Part shown: one piece after another, positions 32,959 through 42,437 of the stretch | Position numbering within the stretch: position 1 is the first letter of the stretch | Layout: each line of letters starts with the position of its first letter | Translations under genes and position numbers: made by a program | The notes under the pieces: model-generated | What the model was told of the DNA's origin: nothing | The model's input: the letters and a program-made list of their open reading frames with translations, nothing else | Database searches by the model: none | Source: Gemmatimonadaceae bacterium | Lineage (GTDB): Bacteria > Gemmatimonadota > Gemmatimonadetes > Gemmatimonadales > Gemmatimonadaceae | Direction: 5' to 3' | Assembly: GCA_036003045.1 (NCBI GenBank) | Contig: DASYSS010000007.1 | Span: forward strand, 1-64,000 | Length of the DNA: 64,000 nt

Positions 32959-34828
32959 CCCACGCTCGTCCGATCGGGGGCGCTTCGGTGACCAACGCGG
33001 CATCGATGCGCACCCGATGGGCGTCGAGCAAATCGCTGCGCGAGATGATGCCGACGAGTCTGCGCGGCGCCGAACGTGACACGACCGGCAGCCGTCCGAC
33101 TTTCTCGTTGACCATGTGGTCGGCCGCTTCGCGAAGCGTGTTCTCCTCGAACACCACGACGGGCGCCCGGCGAATCAACGTGCGAACGGGAGCCGTCTCG
33201 TCGGCGTTCGGATCGAGCAGGTCGCGGCGCGTGATCACGCCCAAGAGCGTGCCATCGTCGGTCAGCACGGGAAAGCCTTGGTGGTTCGTGCCAGCGCCGC
33301 GCGTGGACAGCCAGTCGAGAACGTCCGTCAACGCGGTGTTCTCGTTGAGCGTCACGACTTCTCTCGTCGCGGCCTCGGCGACGGATACGTGACCGAGGTG
33401 GTCCGCGCTGTACTCCGTACGCACCGGCGTGCCGCGGCGCGCGAGCTTTTCGGTCATGATCGAGCTGCGCTTGAGGAGCAGCGAAACGAGGTACGCGGTG
33501 CTGCAGCCGGCGAGCAGCGGCAGAAGCCCCATCGGCTGACGGGTCGTCTCGAACGCGAACACGACCGACGCGAGCAGCGCGTGCGACGCGCCGGCGAAGA
33601 TGGACGCCATGCCGACGAGCGCCGCGACGTGCGGGTCCACGCCGAGCGACGGCGCCACCGCCACTGCCGCGGCTCCGAATAGCGCTCCAACACCGCCGCC
33701 GATCGTGAACAACGGTGCAAGCGTTCCCCCCGACGTGCCGCTGCCGAGATACACCGACCAAGACACGAACTTGAGCACGATCAGGACGACGAGCGACATC
33801 CCGACGACCTGACCGCTCAGGATGTGATCGATGTTGACGTAGCCGACGCCGAGCGTCCGCTGGTCGACCAACCCGATCAAACCGACGACGACGGCGCCAA
33901 CCACAGGCCACCACATCCAGTGAATCGGCAGGTCCTCGTACAGATCCTCGAGGCCGTACACGATCTTCGTCGTCAACACGGAGAGCACGCCGATCGTCGC
34001 ACCGAGCAGCACGTACACGCTCAGCGCGGGCAACGAGGGCGGCATCAACGTTGGAATCGAGAACACGGGCGCCGAGCCTGCATGCGCCGCGCGCACTCCG
34101 GTCGCGACGGCCGCGGCGAGAGCCACCGGAACGACGGATCGCGGACGGTACTCGAACAGCAGAAGCTCGACGGCGAGCAGCACCGCGGACACCGGGCTGC
34201 CGAATGTCGCCGCCATGCCCGCCGCCGCGCCGGCCGCCAGAAGAGTTTTTCGCTCGTCGGCGGTGACATGGATCAATTGCCCGACGAGAGACCCGAGCGC
34301 GCCTCCGGTCGCGATGATCGGACCCTCGGCGCCGAACGGCCCGCCCGTTCCGATCGCAACCGCCGCGGAGAGCGGCTTGAGAAACATGATCTTGGGCGAG
34401 ATGCGGCTTCGTGCGGTGAGGATGCGCTCCATGACCTCCGGAATGCCGTGTCCACGAATCGCCGCCGCGCCGTACCGGGCCATGATCCCGACAACGAACG
34501 CGCCGATGATCGGAATGAACACCGAGAGCACGCCCCAACGATCGGTCGACGGCGGACTGAACTCCGTCGACAGACGGCCGTAGTAGGCGAGGTTCGTGAT
34601 GAACCCGATGAGGTGCGTGAGGATCGTCGCGATCAGCGCGCCCGCGGCCCCGACGCCGAGCGCCAACGCGCAGATGACGATGACGCGTCGATCGACAGGG
34701 GAGTATGTGGGTGGTCCCTGAACCTGGGCCAGCGCCAGATCGAGCGATGGCGCGACCGGCAGGCCATCCGTCGAGTTGAGTGAGTTCGCGTCAATCGAAC
34801 CCGGCGGTCTATGTCCGTTCTCTTTCAT
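32906..34828 (-). CDS. ClC-family chloride channel/antiporter with C-terminal CBS pair
   Basis: A 640-residue membrane protein. The ClC core occupies about 40-440, with selectivity-filter motifs GGPFGAEGP (gating Glu present) and GSGTSGG. The first filter motif reads GHGIPE where GSGIPE is usual, so the ion-coordinating Ser is His. Two CBS domains follow at about 490-630 (VLTDDGTLLGVITRRDLLDP; VVSRSAPRRLVGIISRSDLL), which normally bind adenine nucleotides and regulate gating. It would move Cl- or another anion across the inner membrane. It is convergent with the AHSA1 gene. Upstream, a minus-strand TATACT at 34869-34874 could be a -10, but no good -35 is seen. Confidence 0.88.
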   Translation of the reverse strand: MKENGHRPPGSIDANSLNSTDGLPVAPSLDLALAQVQGPPTYSPVDRRVIVICALALGVGAAGALIATILTHLIGFITNLAYYGRLSTEFSPPSTDRWGVLSVFIPIIGAFVVGIMARYGAAAIRGHGIPEVMERILTARSRISPKIMFLKPLSAAVAIGTGGPFGAEGPIIATGGALGSLVGQLIHVTADERKTLLAAGAAAGMAATFGSPVSAVLLAVELLLFEYRPRSVVPVALAAAVATGVRAAHAGSAPVFSIPTLMPPSLPALSVYVLLGATIGVLSVLTTKIVYGLEDLYEDLPIHWMWWPVVGAVVVGLIGLVDQRTLGVGYVNIDHILSGQVVGMSLVVLIVLKFVSWSVYLGSGTSGGTLAPLFTIGGGVGALFGAAAVAVAPSLGVDPHVAALVGMASIFAGASHALLASVVFAFETTRQPMGLLPLLAGCSTAYLVSLLLKRSSIMTEKLARRGTPVRTEYSADHLGHVSVAEAATREVVTLNENTALTDVLDWLSTRGAGTNHQGFPVLTDDGTLLGVITRRDLLDPNADETAPVRTLIRRAPVVVFEENTLREAADHMVNEKVGRLPVVSRSAPRRLVGIISRSDLLDAHRVRIDAALVTEAPPIGRAWVKRQATRALRREPRSSH

Positions 34829-34968
34829 CAGTTTTTGTGAGTCGTCGCATTGGTGCCCAACATATTGAAGTATAGCGGGCGCGACGAGCGAAATGCAGGC
34901 GCATTAAGACTTTCACGAGCCGCGGTTTGGTAGCGCGTCGCGATGAGGCTGCTGACAGCCCTAGCTGA

Positions 34969-36057
34969 TCAGTGCACGATCAAGTCCGCCGTCACATCGG
35001 CGAGCGTGGCACAGCCGGCGAGCGCCATCGACAGATCGATCTCGGCGCGAATGCGCTGAAGGACTGCGCGCACACCGTCTTCGCCGTCGAGTGTGAGACC
35101 CCAGAGAATGGGCCGGCCGATCATGACGGCGCGCGCGCCGAGTGCGAGGGCGCGAAGCACGTCGGTGCCGCGCCGTGCTCCGCCGTCGACGAGGACCTCG
35201 CACGATCCACGACGCGCAACCGCTTCGACGACCGCGGGAAGCATCGTGATGCCCGCAGGCACGCCGTCGAGTTGGCGTCCGCCGTGGTTCGAGACGATGA
35301 TGCCGGCGGCACCATGATCGACGGCGAGCGCCGCATCGTCAGCCGCGAGAATTCCTTTCACGATGACGGGCATCGGCGAGATGGAGCGCAGCCACTCGAC
35401 GTCCTTCCACGTGAGCGCGGGATCCCACTGTGCATGGATGTATTGGGCGAGCGACGATCCCGGGCCGCTGCCCTGGTGATGCATCGCCGTATGCGACTCC
35501 GGGAAATTCGCCAGCTTGAGATGCCCGGGCATTCGCAGATTGTTGCGACGGTCTCGCTCGCGCGGACCGGCCAGCGGCGTGTCCACGGTGAGGCAGAGCG
35601 CCGAATAGCCGGCGGCCGCGGCGCGCTCGACGAGACTTCGCGTGATGCCTTTGTCCTTGTAGACGTAGAGCTGAAACCAGCGCGCACCGCTTCCCGATGC
35701 TTCGGCGATCGCCTCGAGGCTGCAGTTCGAGACCGTGCTCGCGCAGAAGATCGTTTGCTCGGCGGCCGCGGCACGTGCGGTCGCCGTCTCCGCTTCGGCG
35801 TGACAGAGTCCTTGGAACCCCATCGGCGGGACGACGACGGGCATCGCGATCGGGGTGCCGAGGACGGTCGTCGACATCGAACGATCGGCGACGCCGCGCA
35901 GCATTCGGGGAAGGAGACGAAAACGCGACCATGCGGCGCGGTTCTCGACGAGCGTCCATTCATCGGCCGCGCCGCCGGCGATGTAATCGAACAGCATCGG
36001 GTCGAGACGTTCGCGCGCTCGCGCCTCGAGCTCGTCGAGATTGAGGACTTCCAGCAT
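34969..36057 (-). CDS. FMN-dependent alpha-hydroxy-acid oxidase/dehydrogenase
   Basis: A 362-residue (beta/alpha)8 flavoenzyme of the lactate dehydrogenase/glycolate oxidase family. The catalytic base and substrate-binding pair H258 and R261 lie in VSNHGGRQLDG. FMN-binding K234 (VIVKGIL), D160 (LTVDTPLAGPRERDRRNN) and the closing FMN phosphate motif DGGARRGTDVLRALALGA are present. It oxidises an L-2-hydroxy acid such as lactate to the keto acid. Oxidase and quinone-linked dehydrogenase forms cannot be separated, although no membrane-binding insertion is obvious. It is divergent from the DedA-PAP2 gene (78-base gap). Confidence 0.9.
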   Translation of the reverse strand: MLEVLNLDELEARARERLDPMLFDYIAGGAADEWTLVENRAAWSRFRLLPRMLRGVADRSMSTTVLGTPIAMPVVVPPMGFQGLCHAEAETATARAAAAEQTIFCASTVSNCSLEAIAEASGSGARWFQLYVYKDKGITRSLVERAAAAGYSALCLTVDTPLAGPRERDRRNNLRMPGHLKLANFPESHTAMHHQGSGPGSSLAQYIHAQWDPALTWKDVEWLRSISPMPVIVKGILAADDAALAVDHGAAGIIVSNHGGRQLDGVPAGITMLPAVVEAVARRGSCEVLVDGGARRGTDVLRALALGARAVMIGRPILWGLTLDGEDGVRAVLQRIRAEIDLSMALAGCATLADVTADLIVH

Positions 36058-36135
36058 CGATTCTCCGCTAGAGGCTGTCTAAGTTTCGATCCGTTCGCGC
36101 CGTGTGTCCACCCACCCGGACTACGTTCCAGATCG

Positions 36136-37497
36136 ATGCTCGACGTCGTTACGCAGTGGGTCGCGCACTACGGGTTCGTGATCGTCGCGGCGTTTCTCTT
36201 TTTGGAGAGCGCCGGTGTGCCGGCTCCGGGTGAAACGGCACTGGTCACGGCGGCGGCGCTCGCGGGACGCGGAACTCTCTCGATTTTCGCGGTGATCGTC
36301 GCGGGCTGCGTCGGCACGGTCGCCGGCGGCCACGCCGGCTACTGGCTCGGCTCCCGAGAGGGGCGGGCACTCATCGAGCGCTACGGCAAATGGGTGAGGC
36401 TCACGCCGGACCGTATGGCGCGCACCGAAGAGGTGTTCGCGCGTCACGGCGGCAAGACGATCTTTCTCGGCCGATTCGTCGCGTTCATGCGCAGTTTCGC
36501 CGGCATCTTCGCCGGGATCGTCGGCATGCCGCTGCGCACGTTCGCGATCTACAACGCGGCCGGCGGCATCGTATGGGTCGTCACGTTCAGCGCGCTCGGG
36601 TTCGTATTCGGCCGCAATCTGCCGCGACTGGTCCGCTATGTGGGCCGCGCGAGCCTGATCATCGCGATTCTCGTCGCGCTGGTCGTCGGCGTGATCTACG
36701 CGTGGCGCTGGTTCGAGCGAAACCGCACCAAGGTCGTCGCCTCGATGGACGAGTCGTACGCCCGCGTGACGACCACGCCGCGAATGAGCCACTGGCGGCA
36801 GACGCATCCACGCGCCTGGCGCTACATGTCCGGAAACTTCGCGAAGGGCGAGTACCTCGCGATCCATCTGCTCGTCGGGTTCCTCGTGAGCCTCACCGTG
36901 ATCGGCCTGTTCGCGACGATCACGGAGGGTCTGGTCGACACGTCGCCGCTCACGCGCTTCGACGTGACCGTCGCCGGGCGTCTCGAGCAATCGGCGGCGG
37001 CGTCGCTGCTGCGTCTATTCCGCGTACTGAGCACGCTCGGCGGACGCGGCGCTATGACGCTCTTCCTGATCGCCGGTGGGCTCTACTACGCGATGAAGCG
37101 AAAGGGGCTCGAGCTCACCGGTTGGTGCGCGGCGTTCATCGGCGGTTCGATTCTCGACGCATCGCTGCGCTTCGTCGTCCGGCGATCCGAGCTTCCCTTC
37201 GCCGACGTCGTGCTCATCGACTGGGGCACGGGACTGGTGAGCCGCAAAGCGCTTGGAGTTCTCGTCGGATACGGAATGGTCGGATATCTGCTGGCTTCCC
37301 ACGCGCGCGGAGCGTTGCTGCGCACGGCCATATCCGTGCTGGCGATCGCGATGATCGTCGCGATTACGGTGAGCCGACTGTTTCTGGGACAGCAGTACAT
37401 CAGCGATACGACTGCCGGGTTGGCGGCGGGACTGGTGTGGTTGGTGACCTGCGTGACCGGAGTGGAGATCGCGCGGCAGAGGAAATGGGGGCGGTAG
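36136..37497 (+). CDS. DedA-PAP2 fusion membrane protein with degenerate phosphatase motifs
   Basis: A 453-residue protein. The N-terminal half (1-205) is DedA/VTT type: FLESAGVPAPGETALVTAAA, the GGHAGYWLGSREGR loop, and FLGRFVAFMRSFAGIFAGI with the conserved Arg. The C-terminal half (about 225-453) has the helix pattern of PAP2 phosphatases. The catalytic signature is eroded: PSGH is replaced by LVSRK, and the SRxxxGxHxxxD motif reads SRLFLGQQYISD, with Gln for the nucleophile His. DedA proteins flip polyprenyl or phospholipid head groups, so the PAP2 part may be structural or lipid-binding. ATG at 36136 is chosen because the longer frame overlaps the divergent oxidase gene. Confidence 0.8.
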   Translation: MLDVVTQWVAHYGFVIVAAFLFLESAGVPAPGETALVTAAALAGRGTLSIFAVIVAGCVGTVAGGHAGYWLGSREGRALIERYGKWVRLTPDRMARTEEVFARHGGKTIFLGRFVAFMRSFAGIFAGIVGMPLRTFAIYNAAGGIVWVVTFSALGFVFGRNLPRLVRYVGRASLIIAILVALVVGVIYAWRWFERNRTKVVASMDESYARVTTTPRMSHWRQTHPRAWRYMSGNFAKGEYLAIHLLVGFLVSLTVIGLFATITEGLVDTSPLTRFDVTVAGRLEQSAAASLLRLFRVLSTLGGRGAMTLFLIAGGLYYAMKRKGLELTGWCAAFIGGSILDASLRFVVRRSELPFADVVLIDWGTGLVSRKALGVLVGYGMVGYLLASHARGALLRTAISVLAIAMIVAITVSRLFLGQQYISDTTAGLAAGLVWLVTCVTGVEIARQRKWGR

Positions 37498-37546
37498 ATC
37501 GGAATGTTGGGTCCCGTCGTGCCGGTCGCGGATCTCGGACAGCCAC

Positions 37547-37675
37547 GCGAGCCTAGCTGTGAGCAGCAGCTTACAGCTGCAGCTTTGAGCTAAGAAAAAC
37601 GACGGCGCTCAAAGGCGCCGTCGCAGTTTGTGCTCGCAGCTCATACTCGCAGCTGCTGCTCGAGGCTAGGCTCGC
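37547..37675. repeat. Family C inverted element 2
   Basis: The same outer arms as element 1: GCGAGCCTAGC (37547-37557) and GCTAGGCTCGC (37665-37675). The inner arms GAGCAGCAGCT (37561-37571) and AGCTGCTGCTC (37651-37661) are also perfect complements. The centre holds a GC hairpin with a minus-strand T-run (listed separately as a terminator). Confidence 0.85.
37593..37622 (-). terminator. Rho-independent terminator of the minus-strand MarR transcript
   Basis: On the minus strand GACGGCGC-CTTTGA-GCGCCGTC (8-base stem) is followed by GTTTTTCTTAG. It lies 100 bases downstream of the MarR stop, in the centre of family C element 2. Confidence 0.7.
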
Positions 37676-37721
37676 CGTCCATTTCGCGATGCCCGCTTCA
37701 GCGAGACCTCAACGAACGTCT

Positions 37722-38255
37722 CTAATGCCGACCCGGCGCCCCAACCTCGTCTTCGCCGAGCATCGGCGGTGAAGCGAAATCGATCTTGGCTTCGCGGAGC
37801 CACCGCTCGAGAAGATTCGCGAGTGTGTTCTGCTCATCGCGGCTGAGTCGGCGGAGCGCGGTCATCAGCTGGGTCTGGATCGTCGTCGGGGCGTCCTCGA
37901 GCAGCGCGCGACCCGCTGGCGTCACGGCGATCTCGATCCGTCGACGATCGGCGGACGACGACGCGCGCGATACGAACCCGCGCTCGACGAGTCGCCGAAC
38001 CACCACGGACACCGAGCTCTGGTGTGTCGCGGTTCGCTCGGCCAACTCGTTGAGGGAATCCGCCGGCCGCTCTGTCAGCTGCTGTAACACGAAGAGCTGA
38101 GCGAGACTGATTCCCATCTTCAACTCGATCGCGCGTGTGTTCACTCGGAACGCGCGAACGATGCTTCGTACGGCGTTCATCGAACGATCGACAGGTCGAT
38201 CGTGATTCAACGCGGCTGCGCTAGGCGTCGGATTGGCACCCATGATGGAGAACAT
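37722..38255 (-). CDS. MarR-family transcriptional regulator
   Basis: A 177-residue winged-helix repressor: LAQLFVLQQLTERPADSLNE (helices 1-2), TATHQSSVSVVVRRLVERGF (recognition helix), then the wing SRASSSADRRRIEIAVTPAG and a dimerising C-terminal helix. MarR proteins repress efflux, catabolic or stress genes in response to phenolic ligands. The target here is unknown. It lies 55 bases after the S9 peptidase gene on the same strand and may be the last gene of that transcript; a terminator follows. The N-terminal 20 or so residues are of uncertain extent; starts at 38243 or 38177 are possible. Confidence 0.88.
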   Translation of the reverse strand: MFSIMGANPTPSAAALNHDRPVDRSMNAVRSIVRAFRVNTRAIELKMGISLAQLFVLQQLTERPADSLNELAERTATHQSSVSVVVRRLVERGFVSRASSSADRRRIEIAVTPAGRALLEDAPTTIQTQLMTALRRLSRDEQNTLANLLERWLREAKIDFASPPMLGEDEVGAPGRH

Positions 38256-38310
38256 GCTGTCCAGCCCGCGCTTCTACAAGGGGGCCATTCGGGTTGATTT
38301 CCGGTCTCGG

Positions 38311-40605
38311 TCAATTTGTCGCCAGCTTCGACTTCTCGCCCTTGAGCTTGGCGTCGTACCAGGCAAGCACTCGGCGCCACATGTCGAGGAAGTCGTCCGC
38401 GGTCGCGGTTCCGGCCCCATGGCCGCCGTTCATGTAGTTCACCCAGACGACTTCTTTCCCGAGTCGCCGCAGCGCGTAGTACATCTCGCGCGTGTTGTCG
38501 GCCGGTACGTTCGAATCCTGCGCGCCGGTGACGAGCATGAGCGGCGTCGTGATTCGATCGGCGAATAGCACGGCGGAGTGCTGCTCGTACTTCTGCGGTT
38601 GCTGCCACATCGTCGCACCGATGCGGTCTTGCGTCTTCTCGGCGGCGTTCACGTTGCGTACGCCGAGTCGCGGGCTGTCGGTATAGAAGCTGATCAGATC
38701 AACCTTGCCGGAGATGTTCACGGCCGCCTTGAATCGGTTCGTCTGCGTGACGAGAAGATTCGTCGCATAGCCGCCGTAGCTCGTGCCCTGAACGGCCATC
38801 TTCGAGGAGTCGGTGATGCCCAGCTCGATCAGCTTGTTCGCCGCCGCGGTGACGCCTTTGAGCCACGCCTCGCCGGGGAACCCGATGTCGAAGTCCACCG
38901 ACGGCTGCACGACGACATAACCGTGCCCCGCCAGCAGCGCGAGCTGCGAGTTGAACGTGTCGTCGAAGAAATCTTCGTAGACGTTGAAGATCGTCGGGTA
39001 CGGTTTTCCCTTCTGATAATCGGGCGGTAAGTAGACGACCGCGTATTTCTGGTGGCCGTCGGCATCGAGGAAGGGAACGAGGTCGGTGGCACCGAGCCGC
39101 TTCGACTGAAGCTGCGGATTGCTTTCGACCAAGCGGCGCGGCGCCGAGAGCGTTTCGTCGGCGACGTAGACGTCGGCCGGGTGGTTGCCGCTGGCGATCG
39201 ACAGCACCACGGTCTTGCCGTCCTTCGAGAGACGGATACCGGAATAGGTGCGTCCATCGCGCACGAGCGTGGCGAGCTGTTTGGTCGCCCTGTCGTAGCG
39301 TAGCACCGCGCGCTCCCATTTCGTGCGCGACGCCGACGTGAGGTACAGGTGTTGGCCGTCGCTCGTCCACGCGGCGAAGCTGACGCGCGGCGACGTCGAC
39401 GATGAATCGTCCGTCGCGACCACCTGGTCGCGTGCCGAGGTCGCGGCGTCGACGAGCCAGAGGCCTTCGCGGTTCGAGACGAGCACCGCGTCGCCCTTGG
39501 GGCTGAAGCGAACGACCGAGAATCGTTCCTTGGCCGCGCGTTCGCGCCCCGCCTTCGTCGTGTCGGGAGGCGTACTATCACCGGGCTTTCGCTCGGCTGG
39601 GCCGGCGACCTGCTTCGCGTCCTTGTCGTCGATCGAACCCACGTAGACGCGCCCGTCCTTGGAGTACGCGTAGTGGCGGCCGTCCTCGGCCCACTGGATC
39701 TGCATGCCTTTCGTCGTCGCGAAGACGACGCGCTCCGCGCCGCCGGCGGTCGTACGAGTGCGCAGCGAGCGTTCGCTGTTGAAGCTGTCGTAATCCGTCT
39801 TCTTCTGGATGTCGACGTCGTAGGCGATCGCGGCATCGTCTTTGGCGAACACGTACTGCCCGATCATCGTCTCGGGCACGACCTCGTGCATCTCGTTCGT
39901 CTTCAAGTCGAATGTGACGATGCTTCGCACGCTGCCCATGCGCCGGACGTCGTCCCAGGCGAGGAACGGGTCGAGGCTCGACTGCACGAACACCGGACCT
40001 ACCGTCATGTTGGTGAACGTGTCGCGCGCCTTCTTGCGCCATTCCGTCGTGTGCACGGTGAACACGAGCGCCTTGCCGTCTGCCGACCACTCCAAGTCGC
40101 TGTTCTCGGCGACGTACCTGCCGGCCGGAAGATGCACGGTGACTACCCGATCCCCTTTGCGGTCCCACACGGCGGGTTCGTAGACGTCGCCGTTGAAGAT
40201 CAGCATCGCGAGGCGATCGCCGTCGGGTGACCAGCGCGGCAAACGGACAGCCCGCTTGTCGGCGAAGACCGGATGTTCCGCGCCAGACTTCGTGTCGATG
40301 ACGACGAGTCGCACGGGAACCGGATGCACGTAGGTCGGGTCGCCGTCGTGACGGTAGTCTTGTCCGTATGCGTCGCGCCGGACGGATTTGGTCAGCGCGA
40401 GCCAACGCCCATCGTCGCTCAAGTCGCCCACCGATGCGCTCACGACCTCGAGAGCGTCGTTCATCGTGAACGCGGCGCTCGACGCGGGCGCCGACGCCGC
40501 GGCCTTTGTCGCCGATCCGGAGGCGTTCTGTGCGACGATCGCGAGGCGGGGAGCCACGACGAGCGCGGCGGCGAACAGCAGAGAAACACCGGGGCTGGAA
40601 CGCAT
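38311..40605 (-). CDS. Exported S9-family prolyl-oligopeptidase-like peptidase
   Basis: A 764-residue secreted peptidase. The signal peptide is about 1-26 (SLLFAAALVVAPRLAIVAQ). A beta-propeller of WD-like blades spans about 50-490 (RWSPDGDRLAML, RFSPKGDAVLVS). The alpha/beta-hydrolase domain spans about 510-764 with the triad S609 (GTSYGGY), D697 (TGAQDSNVP) and H729 (NGGHGAG). It cleaves short peptides, probably in the periplasm. The start at 40605 is chosen for the signal peptide; the longer frame runs into the intergenic region. The upstream gene on the same strand ends 91 bases away. Confidence 0.9.
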   Translation of the reverse strand: MRSSPGVSLLFAAALVVAPRLAIVAQNASGSATKAAASAPASSAAFTMNDALEVVSASVGDLSDDGRWLALTKSVRRDAYGQDYRHDGDPTYVHPVPVRLVVIDTKSGAEHPVFADKRAVRLPRWSPDGDRLAMLIFNGDVYEPAVWDRKGDRVVTVHLPAGRYVAENSDLEWSADGKALVFTVHTTEWRKKARDTFTNMTVGPVFVQSSLDPFLAWDDVRRMGSVRSIVTFDLKTNEMHEVVPETMIGQYVFAKDDAAIAYDVDIQKKTDYDSFNSERSLRTRTTAGGAERVVFATTKGMQIQWAEDGRHYAYSKDGRVYVGSIDDKDAKQVAGPAERKPGDSTPPDTTKAGRERAAKERFSVVRFSPKGDAVLVSNREGLWLVDAATSARDQVVATDDSSSTSPRVSFAAWTSDGQHLYLTSASRTKWERAVLRYDRATKQLATLVRDGRTYSGIRLSKDGKTVVLSIASGNHPADVYVADETLSAPRRLVESNPQLQSKRLGATDLVPFLDADGHQKYAVVYLPPDYQKGKPYPTIFNVYEDFFDDTFNSQLALLAGHGYVVVQPSVDFDIGFPGEAWLKGVTAAANKLIELGITDSSKMAVQGTSYGGYATNLLVTQTNRFKAAVNISGKVDLISFYTDSPRLGVRNVNAAEKTQDRIGATMWQQPQKYEQHSAVLFADRITTPLMLVTGAQDSNVPADNTREMYYALRRLGKEVVWVNYMNGGHGAGTATADDFLDMWRRVLAWYDAKLKGEKSKLATN

Positions 40606-40696
40606 GGCAAATCCGTGAACGGGTGCCGTGCAATGTGCGTGGCCGCCGCGGCCGTCGCCAGCGTCGCGACCCGCGTCGGCCGGCCGACCTGCCGCG

Positions 40697-42409
40697 CTAG
40701 CGGACGACGATCTCGCGCTTGGTTGTCGTGATCCCGCGGTCTGTCTGAGCGGTGACGGCAAGCTCATACGTGCCGGACCGCAAGCGCGAGAGGTCGACGC
40801 GGACGCCGCGCGCCGCAACGCCGTCGTGCTGCTCGGGAACCTCGTCCCACTGCAGGCGAAGGCCGGTGGTCGGATCGGCGAGGTGCGCGTGTTCGATCGC
40901 ACGGCGCAGCCAGCTCACACCCACTTGCTGCACACTCACCGTGTAATGCACCGGTTCGCCCCGTTCGCGAAGCCCGTACGCTTCCCAGTACACGCCGACC
41001 GCGCGCGCCAACGGAATCTCCGTGCTCGCCAGCGCGTTGTCGCGCGCCGTCACGAAGTCGGCATTGGCCGACGCGTCGGCCTTGTACAGCAGCAAGTCGG
41101 ACAGCGCGACGGCGCGACCGTCCAGTGCCGTGAAGCCCTCACGACGTCGGGCGGCGCGGCGGTCGTGATCGGCGAGGAGCTCGAGACTCACGACGCCGGA
41201 GTCGGCCCGGGCGACGCACACGAGGCGTCCCGTCGCGGCCGCCGAGTCCTGTTTCGTCACGGCCATCGGCGAGCCGTCGCCGGCAACGACCAGCGACGCG
41301 AGCAGCGGCCGGCCGATCAACGTCGTATCGCGGCGCGCATCCCAGGCGGCGACGATGAGTGTGGAATCACCCCGCCGGAAGCGAGCGATCTGGCTCGGCA
41401 AGTCGTGCATCGAGCGGGCGTACGCCGGCGCGTAGCCGGTGCGCGCGAGGCGGTTGTCGAGCGTCCAATCTTCGCTCGTGATTTCAGCTTCGTGGTCGAC
41501 CGCGTGTTCACTCGGGATGAAGTCATACGGCATTCCGGCGTCGTGCCCGGTGATCGACATGCGAGTCTCGAGCATCATGCTCGGGAACCCGCGCGAGTAC
41601 CATTGCGGCCAGCCGTACCGCATGACGAGGTGCTTTACATCGTCGCCCCAGGCCTCGCCGTCAGCCGTCGCCGAATGCTCGGCGATCTTCGCCCGCGCGT
41701 AACGCGTGAGATGCTCGGTGAGCAGATCGGTCGTGCTCACCGAATAGAGGGGTGCGCCGAGCGTCAGGATTTGCCGTGCGAGCGAATCACGCGCTTCGCA
41801 CGGCATGTGGTCGAACCGGTCGGCGAGCGGCCCGTCGAGCAGATCGGTGATGTCGAGCCAACGGCATCGCTCGGGCAGCTCCATGGCCGCGAGCGCGACT
41901 CCGAAGGCCGAGTCCGCGACGACGTATCGCTTGTCGGCGTGTGCGGCGAACCCGGCGAGCGCGGCGCACCACGCCCGCCCGGCGCTGCATCTGGTGGTGG
42001 CGAATCGGATTGCGTCATCGGTGCGGTGCGCGTCGACGAAATAGCGAACCAACTGGCCGGCGATCCACGAGTCGCCGGAGAGTCGGCCGGAAGCGCTGTC
42101 GAGCTGCGTGATGAGCGCATCGCGACGCGACTTGATCTCGGGCGGATCCTCGGGCGGAGGCGCTTCGTCCGCGTCATCTCCGCGCCAATAGCAGTAGCGG
42201 CCGACACGCACGTCGCACGGCCCGCCGCCGTCGCCGCCGCGAACGGGGAAACGGCTTCGCCGGAATGACTCGAACGAGCGCTGCGCCGACTCCGCCGAGC
42301 GCCGAAGATGCACGGAGTCGGCGCGCGATACGGACGCCAACTCCACCGGCCCCTGATAGGCCCCGGCGTGCGCGAAGAGCGAGCCGGCGAGCAACGCGTG
42401 AGTCAGCAT
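40697..42409 (-). CDS. Exported protein of unknown function
   Basis: A 570-residue protein I do not assign. It begins with a signal-peptide-like stretch (HALLAGSLFAHAGAYQ). Residues about 85-260 are helical and repeat-like (RRDALITQLDSASGRLSGDS, YVVADSAFGVALAAMELPE), possibly degenerate TPR. A central segment MRYGWPQWYSRGF is reminiscent of the GWxTD motif region of some predicted periplasmic proteins. The C-terminal 150 or so residues look beta-rich (YELAVTAQTDRGITTTKREI). Paired cysteines suggest export. It starts 28 bases after the hydrolase gene at 42438, on the same strand, so probable operon. Confidence 0.6.
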   Translation of the reverse strand: MLTHALLAGSLFAHAGAYQGPVELASVSRADSVHLRRSAESAQRSFESFRRSRFPVRGGDGGGPCDVRVGRYCYWRGDDADEAPPPEDPPEIKSRRDALITQLDSASGRLSGDSWIAGQLVRYFVDAHRTDDAIRFATTRCSAGRAWCAALAGFAAHADKRYVVADSAFGVALAAMELPERCRWLDITDLLDGPLADRFDHMPCEARDSLARQILTLGAPLYSVSTTDLLTEHLTRYARAKIAEHSATADGEAWGDDVKHLVMRYGWPQWYSRGFPSMMLETRMSITGHDAGMPYDFIPSEHAVDHEAEITSEDWTLDNRLARTGYAPAYARSMHDLPSQIARFRRGDSTLIVAAWDARRDTTLIGRPLLASLVVAGDGSPMAVTKQDSAAATGRLVCVARADSGVVSLELLADHDRRAARRREGFTALDGRAVALSDLLLYKADASANADFVTARDNALASTEIPLARAVGVYWEAYGLRERGEPVHYTVSVQQVGVSWLRRAIEHAHLADPTTGLRLQWDEVPEQHDGVAARGVRVDLSRLRSGTYELAVTAQTDRGITTTKREIVVR

Positions 42410-42437
42410 CGCCGGTCCGCTCCGCGCTGTTGCTTGG

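Noticed and set aside
34972-36135. Long N-terminal domain of the DedA-PAP2 protein
   Set aside because: It would overlap the whole divergent FMN-oxidase gene, and its translation is antisense-like; homology starts at the ATG at 36136.
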